A DNA stretch of 64,000 nt from DASWZN01 sp036404435 (GTDB lineage: Bacteria > Acidobacteriota > Terriglobia > Bryobacterales > Bryobacteraceae). The first letter of the stretch is position 1. The number at the start of each line of letters is the position of its first letter. Below the pieces are notes generated by a model. That model was given only the letters and a program-made list of their open reading frames with translations, searched no databases and was not told where the DNA came from. Location: the NCBI GenBank assembly GCA_036404435.1, contig DASWZN010000012.1:6476-70475 (forward strand), given 5' to 3'. Of this stretch, positions 27,484 to 34,737 are shown piece after piece. The position numbers were made by a program, and so were the translations under genes.

Positions 27484-27720
27484 TCATCTTTCAAACGCTT
27501 CGGCCAAGTACCAGTCGTGATTGGCGCTTGCGTCCGGGCTCCCCGACGAGAACATGCCAGCTACCCGAATGGCGCGCTCAACGCGGTCTCCTGTTTTCCC
27601 GGCAAGGTACTGATCGATTGCGCTCCGGATCAACTCGGCGACGGACCTGCCTGTGACCGCTGAGAGCTGCCGGAGAGCCTTCGACTCGTCTTCTGTTAAC
27701 TGGATCGGCGTCGGAGTCAC
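27484..27720 (-). CDS. Ribbon-helix-helix (CopG/VapB-like) protein, orphan antitoxin-like
   Basis: Encodes 78 residues. The N-terminal IQLTEDESKALRQLSAVTGR followed by SVAELIRSAIDQYL is a ribbon-helix-helix DNA-binding domain; the tail ending HDWYLAEAFER is typical of antitoxins that cap a PIN toxin. No toxin gene is adjacent, so it is an orphan. It abuts the 3' end of tRNA-Leu (two bases apart, opposite strand) and lies one base from the exported protein gene upstream. Confidence 0.75.
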   Translation of the reverse strand: MTPTPIQLTEDESKALRQLSAVTGRSVAELIRSAIDQYLAGKTGDRVERAIRVAGMFSSGSPDASANHDWYLAEAFER

Positions 27721-27721
27721 G

Positions 27722-28441
27722 CTACTGCCCCGCCGCGGGCCGGTGGAAGGTCAGCGGCAAGGCGCCCATTCCCTGGGTCCAGGTGCCCGCGACCGTCGCC
27801 GCATCCTTGCTGATTTCGCCCGTGAAACTGCCACCGACGGACGGAACTTCCAGCTTCAGCTCGGAGCCCTTCTGGGTGATGACGGCGATGGGAATCACGG
27901 CCCCGCCCTGATCGACGCTGGTCAGCGTGCCCGTGGCCGCGCCGTCCGGCTGGTTCGCCAGCTTGAGCACCAGGCGGAGCTGGGTGCTGCCGGTATCGAG
28001 CGTTCCCTCCCAGGCGCCTTCAAACGCCTTGGCGACATTGGTGCTCTTGGCGACTTCCTCAATCTGAGCCTCTCCCGTGCGCTTCATGCTGAACGGTATC
28101 GTGCCGCCGCCCTGCGTGAAGCTGCCGGAGATGGACTGCCCGCCGGGAGCCAGCTTGCCATCGAAGGCGGGCTGGCCTGGAACGCCGTTCATGGCGAATT
28201 TCACAGCCGTGTTCACAACGCTGATCGAAGAGAGCGGAAAGCCTTTGAGATTCTGCTCGGGGATGGCGATGGTCCCCTTCCACGCGTCTTTCTCGCCGCG
28301 AGCGAGGTCCACCACGATGTTGAGCTCGTGGCCGGGCACCGAGATAGAGCCTTCCCAGTGGCCGGCTGCTCCAGCGTTGGACTGGGAGAAGGCAAGCGGC
28401 GCCACGAGCGAAAACGCCGCGGCTGCGAAGGTGAGTCTCAT
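27722..28441 (-). CDS. Exported protein with two tandem beta domains
   Basis: Encodes 239 residues with a signal peptide ending at LAFSQS. Two similar modules follow, beginning GHWEGSISVPGHELNIVVDL (about residue 27) and GAWEGTLDTGSTQLRLVLKL (about residue 145). Both share the pattern G-x-W-x-G-x-L with alternating hydrophobics and a later GSF or GTW-T-Q-G turn, suggesting an internal duplication of a small beta-barrel domain. Such modules also precede exported alpha/beta hydrolases in acidobacteria. No enzymatic motif is seen. Confidence 0.75.
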   Translation of the reverse strand: MRLTFAAAAFSLVAPLAFSQSNAGAAGHWEGSISVPGHELNIVVDLARGEKDAWKGTIAIPEQNLKGFPLSSISVVNTAVKFAMNGVPGQPAFDGKLAPGGQSISGSFTQGGGTIPFSMKRTGEAQIEEVAKSTNVAKAFEGAWEGTLDTGSTQLRLVLKLANQPDGAATGTLTSVDQGGAVIPIAVITQKGSELKLEVPSVGGSFTGEISKDAATVAGTWTQGMGALPLTFHRPAAGQ

Positions 28442-28489
28442 GTAGCGCTCCTTGGGTCAGGTCAAATCCAGTCCATGACGACACAAACA

Positions 28490-28510
28490 GCCATCAGCCA
28501 TCGGCCATCG
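28490..28510. repeat. 7-nt tandem microrepeat (GCCATCR x3)
   Basis: GCCATCA-GCCATCG-GCCATCG in tandem upstream of folD. The same heptamer type is at 46924-46951 and 62809-62829. Confidence 0.7.
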
Positions 28511-28536
28511 ACTACCGATGTTATCCTTCCTATTGA

Positions 28537-29466
28537 ATGGCTACGCTCCTGCACGGGAATCGGGTTCGCGACGAGATACTGGCCGAGTGCCTGTCGCGCG
28601 TGGAGGCGCTCAAAGCGGCGCGCCACCCGCCTGGCCTGGCGGTGATTCTGGTGGGGAACAACCCGGCCTCGGAGATCTATGTACGCAACAAGATCAAGGC
28701 CTGCCAGACGCTCGGCATTTACAGCGAGAAGCTGACGCCTCCTTCGACCGCGACCACTGAAGAAGTCGTCGAGCTGGTCGAAGCTCTGAACCAGCGGCCG
28801 GAGATTGACGGCATCCTGCCGCAGCTTCCCCTGCCGCCGCAAATGGACCCCAAGAAAGTGCAGCTCGCGGTCTCGCCCGACAAGGACGTCGACGGCCTGC
28901 ATCCCTTGAATCTGGGCCGCCTCGCGGCCAACCTGCCGGGTCCGCGCCCGTGCACGCCGGCCGGGATCATGGAGTTGTTGAGGAGGTACGAGATCCCCAT
29001 CTGCGGCCGGCACGCGGTGGTCGTCGGCCGGAGCGACTTGGTGGGCAAGCCCGTCGCCCTGCTGCTGATGCATCAGCACGCGACGGTGACCATCTGCCAC
29101 TCGCGCACGCCCAACCTGGCCGAGGTCTGCGCCCGCGCCGACATTCTGGTGGCGGCGATGGGCCGGCCGGCTCTGATCACGCGCGATTTCATCAAGCCGG
29201 GAGCGACCGTGATCGACGTCGGCACCAACCGCATCTCGAGCCGTGAGGAAGCCGCGCGCATTTTCCGGAACTCGGCCGCGAAGTTGGAGGAGTTCGATCG
29301 CAAGGGCAGCCTGCTGGTGGGCGATGTCGATCCCATCGACGTGGTGGAGAGGGCCGGCGCCTATACGCCCGTGCCAGGCGGCGTGGGGCCGCTCACGATC
29401 GCCATGCTCATGGTGAACACCATCGAAGCCGCGGAACGGAAGCTTGGGAAGGCATGCTCCGCGTAG
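28537..29466 (+). CDS. folD: Methylenetetrahydrofolate dehydrogenase/cyclohydrolase FolD
   Basis: Encodes 309 residues. Bifunctional enzyme interconverting 5,10-methylene-, methenyl- and 10-formyl-THF. Catalytic Y48 and K52 in IYVRNKIKAC, folate-site PQLPLPPQMD, and the NADP-binding VVVGRSDLVGKPVALLLM are present. A TATCCT box at 28522 lies only nine bases before ATG, so the transcript may be leaderless. The end overlaps coaE by 13 bases. Confidence 0.95.
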   Translation: MATLLHGNRVRDEILAECLSRVEALKAARHPPGLAVILVGNNPASEIYVRNKIKACQTLGIYSEKLTPPSTATTEEVVELVEALNQRPEIDGILPQLPLPPQMDPKKVQLAVSPDKDVDGLHPLNLGRLAANLPGPRPCTPAGIMELLRRYEIPICGRHAVVVGRSDLVGKPVALLLMHQHATVTICHSRTPNLAEVCARADILVAAMGRPALITRDFIKPGATVIDVGTNRISSREEAARIFRNSAAKLEEFDRKGSLLVGDVDPIDVVERAGAYTPVPGGVGPLTIAMLMVNTIEAAERKLGKACSA

Positions 29467-30077
29467 GGCTGACGGGCGGATTGGCCTCCGGCAAGAGCTT
29501 CGTGGGGCGGGCGCTGGCGGACCTGGGCTGTCACCTCATCGAAGCCGACCAGCTTGGTCACGAGGTTCTGATGCCGGGCGCGGAGGCGTACGATGCCGTG
29601 GTCCGCGAGTTCGGCCCGGGCGTGCTGGCGCCGGACGGCGCCATCGACCGGTCCCGGCTGGCGGCCGAGGTGTTCGACCGGCCGGACCGCCTAGCCAAGC
29701 TGAACAGCCTGGTGCACCCGCCTGTGATCCGGCGCGAGGAGGAGATCCTACAGGAGATCGCAGCCCGGGATCCCGGCGGCATTGCGGTGATGGAAGCGGC
29801 AATTCTGATCGAAACGGGCAGCTACAAGCGGTTCGACAAGATCGTCCTGGCGGTCGCCACGCCCGAGCAGCAGATCGAGCGCGCTATCGGCCGCGGGCTT
29901 TCTCGCGAGAAGGCGCTGGCGCGGATCGAGCGCCAGATGCCGCTCGAGGAGAAACGGAAGTACGCCGATTACGTCATCGACACTTCGGGCCAGAAAGAAG
30001 ACACCTTGCGGCAGGTTAGGGAGGTCTATCGGGCGCTCGGCCGGACCCCGGCGCCTTCGAGGAGCGTTTCGCAATGA
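29454..30077 (+). CDS. coaE: Dephospho-CoA kinase
   Basis: Encodes 207 residues. Last step of CoA synthesis, phosphorylating the ribose 3'-hydroxyl of dephospho-CoA. P-loop GLTGGLASGKS at residues 5-15, the CoA-lid region DRLAKLNSLVHP, and RIERQMPLEEKRKYADYVID near the C-terminus are typical. It overlaps folD upstream and htrA downstream (ATGA), forming a coupled operon. Confidence 0.95.
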   Translation: MLRVGLTGGLASGKSFVGRALADLGCHLIEADQLGHEVLMPGAEAYDAVVREFGPGVLAPDGAIDRSRLAAEVFDRPDRLAKLNSLVHPPVIRREEEILQEIAARDPGGIAVMEAAILIETGSYKRFDKIVLAVATPEQQIERAIGRGLSREKALARIERQMPLEEKRKYADYVIDTSGQKEDTLRQVREVYRALGRTPAPSRSVSQ

Positions 30078-31213
30078 GACTACGGAGCCTGTTCCTGGCC
30101 ACGTTGCTCGTGGCTGCATTCGTCTATGTCACATCGGTTGCGCGCTGGAGCCCGTTCCACTTCGGCGCGGCGCCCTCGGGGCCGATCTGGTCCGGTCCGG
30201 ACGTCGCCCACTCGGCCGGCCTCGGGACCGACGAGACCAACAACATCGAGATCTACCACGGCTCGCACACGGCGGTGGTGAACATCACCAGCACCGTCTA
30301 CCGCCGCAACTGGTTCCTGGAAATCACGCCGCAACAGGGCACCGGCTCGGGCTTCCTGGTGGATGACAGTGGCCGGATACTGACCAACAATCACGTGGTC
30401 GCCGGTGCGGAGGAACTCGAGATTACGCTGACCGACCAGTCGAAATACAAGGCCCGCGTGCTGGCGCGCGACGCCGCCAACGACGTGGCGCTCATTCAGA
30501 TCAGCCCGCGCAAGAAGCTGCCGTTCCTGCGCCTGGGCGATTCCGATCCCCTGCAAGTCGGCCAGAAAGTGCTGGCCATCGGCAACCCGTTCGGCCTGGA
30601 AGGCACGCTGACCACCGGTGTCATTAGCTCGCTCGGCCGCAGCCTGCGGGACGAGAGCGGGCGCACCCTCGAAAACATGATCCAGACCGACGCCGCCATC
30701 AACCCCGGCAATAGCGGCGGGCCGCTGCTCGATTCGCACGGCAGCGTGATCGGCATCAACACCGCGATTTACGGTCCGGGGTCGAACATCGGCATCGGTT
30801 TCGCCTTGCCCATCAACCGCGCCAAAGTCATGCTCAACGAATACGCCGCCCGCGGAAGGTTCGCGCCGCCGCGGCTGGGCGTCGCGGTGATGTACGTGGT
30901 GGGCGAAGTGGCGGAGGCGCTCGAACTGCCGGCCGAGGGCGGCCTGCTGATCGTCCGCGTCGATTCCGACTCGCCCGCCGAAAAGGCCGGTCTGCGGGGC
31001 GCCAGCCGCACCGTCGTGGTCGGCATGTACCAGATCGAGGTGGGCGGGGATCTCATCATGAACGTGGACGGCAGGGCCGTGGAGAGCCGCGACGCGCTGA
31101 CCCGCGCCCTCAGCCGCCACCGTCCCGGCGACAGCATAGATCTGACCGTCTTCCGCAACGGCCGCACCGTGAAGCTGTCGGTCAAACTGGGCGAAGGCGC
31201 GACGACGCTGTAA
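30074..31213 (+). CDS. HtrA/DegP-family membrane-anchored serine protease with PDZ
   Basis: Encodes 379 residues. N-terminal signal anchor (residues 4-20), then a trypsin-like domain with triad H107 (TNNHVV), D137 (DAANDVAL) and S214 (GNSGGPLL). The last 100 residues are one PDZ domain (LGVAVMYVVGEVAEALELPA ... GGDLIMNVDGRAVESRDAL). It probably degrades misfolded envelope proteins. One PDZ and a membrane anchor make it DegS-like in plan. Coupled to coaE by a four-base overlap. Confidence 0.93.
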   Translation: MRLRSLFLATLLVAAFVYVTSVARWSPFHFGAAPSGPIWSGPDVAHSAGLGTDETNNIEIYHGSHTAVVNITSTVYRRNWFLEITPQQGTGSGFLVDDSGRILTNNHVVAGAEELEITLTDQSKYKARVLARDAANDVALIQISPRKKLPFLRLGDSDPLQVGQKVLAIGNPFGLEGTLTTGVISSLGRSLRDESGRTLENMIQTDAAINPGNSGGPLLDSHGSVIGINTAIYGPGSNIGIGFALPINRAKVMLNEYAARGRFAPPRLGVAVMYVVGEVAEALELPAEGGLLIVRVDSDSPAEKAGLRGASRTVVVGMYQIEVGGDLIMNVDGRAVESRDALTRALSRHRPGDSIDLTVFRNGRTVKLSVKLGEGATTL

Positions 31214-31216
31214 GCA

Positions 31217-31329
31217 GCTCGTGGCTCGTGGCTCGTTGCCCGTTGATCCTGTCGCGGGCTTCGTAAGCTTCGCTGCCGGGATCGGTGCGGTGCGCAGCCG
31301 CAACGGGCAACGGGCAACGGGCAACGAGC
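31217..31329. repeat. Inverted arrays of 7-nt microrepeats
   Basis: Left array 31217-31244: GCTCGTG x2, GCTCGTT, GCCCGTT. Right array 31301-31328: CAACGGG x3, CAACGAG. GCTCGTTGCCCGTTG (31231-31245) is the exact reverse complement of 31315-31329, so the arrays could pair into a long hairpin after the htrA stop at 31213. Confidence 0.75.
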
Positions 31330-31345
31330 GCCTTTGGTCGGCTGC

Positions 31346-31351
31346 TACACT
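31346..31351 (+). promoter_or_regulatory. Extended -10 element TGC-TACACT before the glycosyltransferase
   Basis: TACACT preceded by TGC lies 12 bases before ATG 31364, leaving room for only a few leader bases. The same box occurs upstream of several other genes in this window. No matching -35 is clear. Confidence 0.45.
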
Positions 31352-31363
31352 GGTCTCAAGGCC

Positions 31364-32338
31364 ATGATCTCCGTCGTCATCCCGGTCCACAACGAAGAGC
31401 CGGCGCTGCTGCCGCTCTATGACCGGCTCACTTCGGTGCTGACCGCCGTCGGCCAGCCCTACGAGATCGTCTTTGTCGACGACGCCTCGACCGACCACAG
31501 TTTCGAGTTGCTGGCCAACCTGGCCGAGACCGACGCGCACCTGAAGGTGATGCAGTTGCGCAGGAACTTCGGCCAGACCGCGGCGCTGGCCGCCGGGTTC
31601 CACGAAGCCGCGGGCGAGATCGTGGTCTCGATGGACGGCGATCTGCAGCACGCGCCCGAAGACATCCCCGCCCTGCTCGCCAAGCTCGACGAGGGTTATG
31701 ACATTGCCAGCGGCTGGCGCAAGGTCCGCGTCGACAACCCGCTGACCCGGAAGCTGCCGTCGCGAATCGCCAACTGGCTGATGGCCAAGCTATCAGGCAT
31801 CGAGCTCCACGACTTTGGCACTACCTTCAAGGCTTACCGCGCCGAGATCCTAAAGGACATTCACCTGTACGGCGAGCTGCACCGGTTCATCCCCGCGCTG
31901 GCGAGCTTCTACGGGGCGCGCGTGGCCGAGGTGCCGATTCAGAACATCGTCCGCCCCAGCGGCAGCTCGCACTACGGGCTCGGGCGGACGCTGCACGTGC
32001 TTTTCGACATCGTCACCATCAAGTTCCTGCTGAGCTACTTCACCCGCCCCATGCACTTCTTCGGCAACCTGGGCCTGGCGAGCACCGTCTGCGGCGGCGG
32101 CATTCTCGGCTGGCTCGCGATTTACAAACTCACCAGCGGACACGACATCGCTACCGAGCACGGACCGCTCATGATGGCGGGCGGATTGCTTCTGCTGGCC
32201 GGCCTGATGATGTTCTGCACCGGCCTGCTGGGCGAGATTCTGATGCGCACCTATTTCGAGACTCAGGGACGCCGCATCTATGCCGTCCGCCAGATCCGCT
32301 GCCGCCGCGAAAAGCGCATGCAGGGCGAAGCCCGCTAG
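31364..32338 (+). CDS. GtrB/DPM1-like family 2 glycosyltransferase
   Basis: Encodes 324 residues from ATG 31364, the usual start of this family (MISVVIPVHNEEPAL). The GT-A domain has VDDASTDHS and SMDGDLQHAPED with catalytic and metal-binding aspartates; two C-terminal TM helices follow (about residues 230-255 and 265-290). These enzymes load a sugar onto undecaprenyl phosphate at the inner face of the membrane, for lipid A or O-antigen modification. No flippase or second transferase is adjacent, so the sugar is unknown. Confidence 0.9.
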   Translation: MISVVIPVHNEEPALLPLYDRLTSVLTAVGQPYEIVFVDDASTDHSFELLANLAETDAHLKVMQLRRNFGQTAALAAGFHEAAGEIVVSMDGDLQHAPEDIPALLAKLDEGYDIASGWRKVRVDNPLTRKLPSRIANWLMAKLSGIELHDFGTTFKAYRAEILKDIHLYGELHRFIPALASFYGARVAEVPIQNIVRPSGSSHYGLGRTLHVLFDIVTIKFLLSYFTRPMHFFGNLGLASTVCGGGILGWLAIYKLTSGHDIATEHGPLMMAGGLLLLAGLMMFCTGLLGEILMRTYFETQGRRIYAVRQIRCRREKRMQGEAR

Positions 32339-32375
32339 CGCCGTTGCCCCCGACCGGTGCGTTCGCTATGGCAAA

Positions 32376-32384
32376 TGCTACACT
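32376..32384 (+). promoter_or_regulatory. Extended -10 (TGC-TACACT) of the SLATT cassette
   Basis: TGCTACACT ends 22 bases before ATG 32407. It falls inside the longer open frame, which favours 32407 as the true start of the first cassette gene. Confidence 0.45.
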
Positions 32385-32406
32385 ATCGGTCAAAGAGCGG
32401 ACATTT

Positions 32407-32928
32407 ATGCAGCGGCCTCTAACGCAAGAGCAGGGCGCGGCCGGTCTCGGAGGCGACAGCGTACCTGCTACGACGGCAGTCGAGTATTGTCGCAATTGGA
32501 TTTCGCATTTCGACCGAAAGGCCGGCCATAAGAAGCGTGAGGCGCTGCTCCTGTTCGGGGCGACGATCTCAGGCAGTCTCGCGGCGCCTCTGCTGATTAC
32601 GCTTGGGCACGGCGAGCTGGTCAGCAAGATCCTTCCCGCCGTGCTTTCGACACTTGCGGCGGCTTCCAGCGCCTGGCTGCAGCTGCGCAATCCTCAGCGG
32701 CTCTGGACGCTTTACCGCAGTGCCCAGCGCCAACTGGAGTATGAGGAAACACGGTATAAGTTTCGTCTGTCCGAATACGGCGATACGAATTCGCCGGAGA
32801 AACTGCTGGCAGAAAGAGCTTCCACGATCGTCCAGCAGACGCATGCCTCCTGGCTGCCGATCGTGCCGTCGCGGCCGCCAGGAGACCAGACCCCCAACAC
32901 CGGGCCCGGGAACCCGGACCAGCATTGA
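32407..32928 (+). CDS. SLATT/DUF4231-like two-TM protein
   Basis: Encodes 173 residues from ATG 32407 (alternatives ATG 32368 and TTG 32344). Two adjacent TM helices are at about residues 46-65 and 73-93, split by a short GHGELVSK loop, and are followed by a helical region with RNPQRLWTLYRSAQRQLEYE. Paired helices, then a W/Y/R-rich helix, is the plan of SLATT domains, which Burroughs and Aravind described as pore-like effectors in nucleotide-signalled conflict systems. First gene of a three-gene cassette (next start 16 bases on). Family assignment is by pattern and needs a profile search. Confidence 0.65.
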   Translation: MQRPLTQEQGAAGLGGDSVPATTAVEYCRNWISHFDRKAGHKKREALLLFGATISGSLAAPLLITLGHGELVSKILPAVLSTLAAASSAWLQLRNPQRLWTLYRSAQRQLEYEETRYKFRLSEYGDTNSPEKLLAERASTIVQQTHASWLPIVPSRPPGDQTPNTGPGNPDQH

Positions 32929-32944
32929 CTCTGAGGAGCGTATC

Positions 32945-33628
32945 ATGGGCGACGCAAAACCGCAGTTAAGTAAGGACGAGTGCTGCACGCGAGTCAGCGT
33001 GATTCTGGCCACCGCCAGGGGCGAGAAGATCAATATCTGTTACGGTCTTTTCGGAGTCATCGAACAAGCGCCGAAGGATCAGCAGCACTTGGTCCTGCGG
33101 CATGCGGCCGAGCATTTCGATGACGACGAGAGCAGCGAAGAGCTCGACATGGGCGCTCCCATCTCGGAGGACGAGAAGAACGCGCTGAAGGACAGGTACG
33201 GCAGCCTTGTCGACGAGATGTTCGGCGTGGTGCTCAAGGAGAATCTCAGCGAGGACGACTTTTACCGCTCGCTCTGGGACACTCTGCATAATCCATTGCT
33301 GCGCGACAAAAAGGCGCAGGTGTTTGCCCTTTACTTCACCTTCATCGACAGGAGAATGCCGTACTTCCATTTGGATGAAGGCCTGAAGATGTCGAACGAA
33401 GAGTTTCGCGAGGCTTTCCAGCGGACTCAGCAGCGGTGGGCCAAGATCCGCTTCATTTTGACTACGAAATCTTTCAGTCAAAAGTCGGAACAAGCCGACC
33501 TTGTGCTGAAGGAGCTTGACGGGGCGCCAGACTACAAGCAAAGGCTCGTGCTGATTGCCCGCCTGATAGCCGAATTGAAGCGGTACGAAGAAAGACTCCG
33601 CGCACGCCTGCAAGGCGCGGGCGCGTGA
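32945..33628 (+). CDS. Unrecognised helical protein of the SLATT/nucleosidase cassette
   Basis: Encodes 227 residues from ATG 32945, with GAGGAG nine bases upstream. I do not recognise the family. It is charged, without signal peptide or TM segment, and reads as mostly helical (KDQQHLVLRHAAEHFDDDES, EEFREAFQRTQQRWAKIRFI), with a basic C-terminal helix LKRYEERLRARLQ. It lies 16 bases after the SLATT-like gene and 10 before the nucleosidase gene, so it is probably cotranscribed. Position suggests a sensor, adaptor or regulator for the two flanking effector-like proteins. Confidence 0.7.
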   Translation: MGDAKPQLSKDECCTRVSVILATARGEKINICYGLFGVIEQAPKDQQHLVLRHAAEHFDDDESSEELDMGAPISEDEKNALKDRYGSLVDEMFGVVLKENLSEDDFYRSLWDTLHNPLLRDKKAQVFALYFTFIDRRMPYFHLDEGLKMSNEEFREAFQRTQQRWAKIRFILTTKSFSQKSEQADLVLKELDGAPDYKQRLVLIARLIAELKRYEERLRARLQGAGA

Positions 33629-33638
33629 GGCATGCGCC

Positions 33639-34667
33639 ATGGGTGAGTACGACGAGAAGGCGTTATTCGACAAGATCGACCGCATCGCGGCGAGGCCGGG
33701 TTGGCGCTCCCGCCAGCCGGGCCCTTCCGTAGGCGACGGAGCGAACGTCACGCCGGTCGTGCCAGACCAGAACCGGAGAACGGCGGAAGACAACAAAGAA
33801 GCCGGCCCGCGGTTTCCCCTTTACAACAAGGGACCCGAGAGGGCAGACATCGTGATCCTGGTTGCCACTCAAGAGGAGTTGAGACAGCTGGGGAAGGCGT
33901 GGCCCCTGAGTTGGTCCAATGCGGGGGACCGGGAGTTCTCCTATTCCTTTGCGAAGACTGAACTCTGCGGGTATGAAATTACCGTCGTAAAGGCCAAGCA
34001 GGGACGCATGGGCATGGTCGATGCCGCCACGCTCACCACCCAGGCCATACACGCCTTGAGCCCGAAGCTTATAGCCATGACAGGCATCTGCGCGGGCGTC
34101 GGCGGAGATGTCAGCCGCGGTGACCTGATCGTAGCCGCGCAGGCGTACGATTACGGTTCCGGGAAGCTGTTTCCGGAGGGACCGCAGCCGGATTACAACT
34201 TCGTTCCCATGAACGCGACCCTGGGCGGCGACCTGGAGCAGTTTTGGGAAACGAATGAGGAGGCGCTTCGGAAGGTGCAAGACGCATGGCCAGGTGGCAA
34301 CACGGGGAAGCCTCCAACCATGCTGCGAGCGCACGCGGGAAACATCGGATCGGGCGCCGGCGTTCTGGCGAACGAGAGCATCGTTCAAGGCATCCAGTCG
34401 AGGGATCGGGCGCTTCGTGGAATCGACATGGAGGCGTATGGCATCGCTCGTGCCGCGGTGCTGGCGTGCCCCCCGGTTCCCTTCATCGTCGTAAAAGGAG
34501 TTCAGGACTTCGGGGACCATCTCCACACGGACCAGCACGAGCCATTTGGCGACTATGCCGCTTTCGTCAGCGCGAAATTCCTTCTGGAGTTCCTGAAGTC
34601 CTATTGGGGGCGCTTCGTCGGGGTTATCCACGGCGAGGATAGGTTGGCTTCCGGCAAGGCAGGCTAG
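33639..34667 (+). CDS. PNP/MTAN-superfamily nucleosidase, putative defence effector
   Basis: Encodes 342 residues. Residues 1-65 are an extra hydrophilic region (EKALFDKIDRIAARPGW and a Pro/Gly linker). The rest is a nucleoside phosphorylase/MTAN-type domain: IVILVATQEELRQLG, LIAMTGICAGVGGDVSRGDL, purine- and ribose-site GIDMEAYGIARAA, and VVKGVQDFGD with the base-site aspartate. Housekeeping MTAN is about 230 residues, so the size and extension set this apart. Related domains act as ATP-degrading effectors in Detocs, CBASS and Avs systems. Third gene of the SLATT cassette; hydrolysis of ATP or another purine is plausible but not shown. Confidence 0.8.
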   Translation: MGEYDEKALFDKIDRIAARPGWRSRQPGPSVGDGANVTPVVPDQNRRTAEDNKEAGPRFPLYNKGPERADIVILVATQEELRQLGKAWPLSWSNAGDREFSYSFAKTELCGYEITVVKAKQGRMGMVDAATLTTQAIHALSPKLIAMTGICAGVGGDVSRGDLIVAAQAYDYGSGKLFPEGPQPDYNFVPMNATLGGDLEQFWETNEEALRKVQDAWPGGNTGKPPTMLRAHAGNIGSGAGVLANESIVQGIQSRDRALRGIDMEAYGIARAAVLACPPVPFIVVKGVQDFGDHLHTDQHEPFGDYAAFVSAKFLLEFLKSYWGRFVGVIHGEDRLASGKAG

Positions 34668-34737
34668 CTGCGCAGAGCCTAGCGGACCGGAGGGCGATGA
34701 GCGAGCCGCGGGTTCCCGTCGTGCGAAGATCGTGTGG

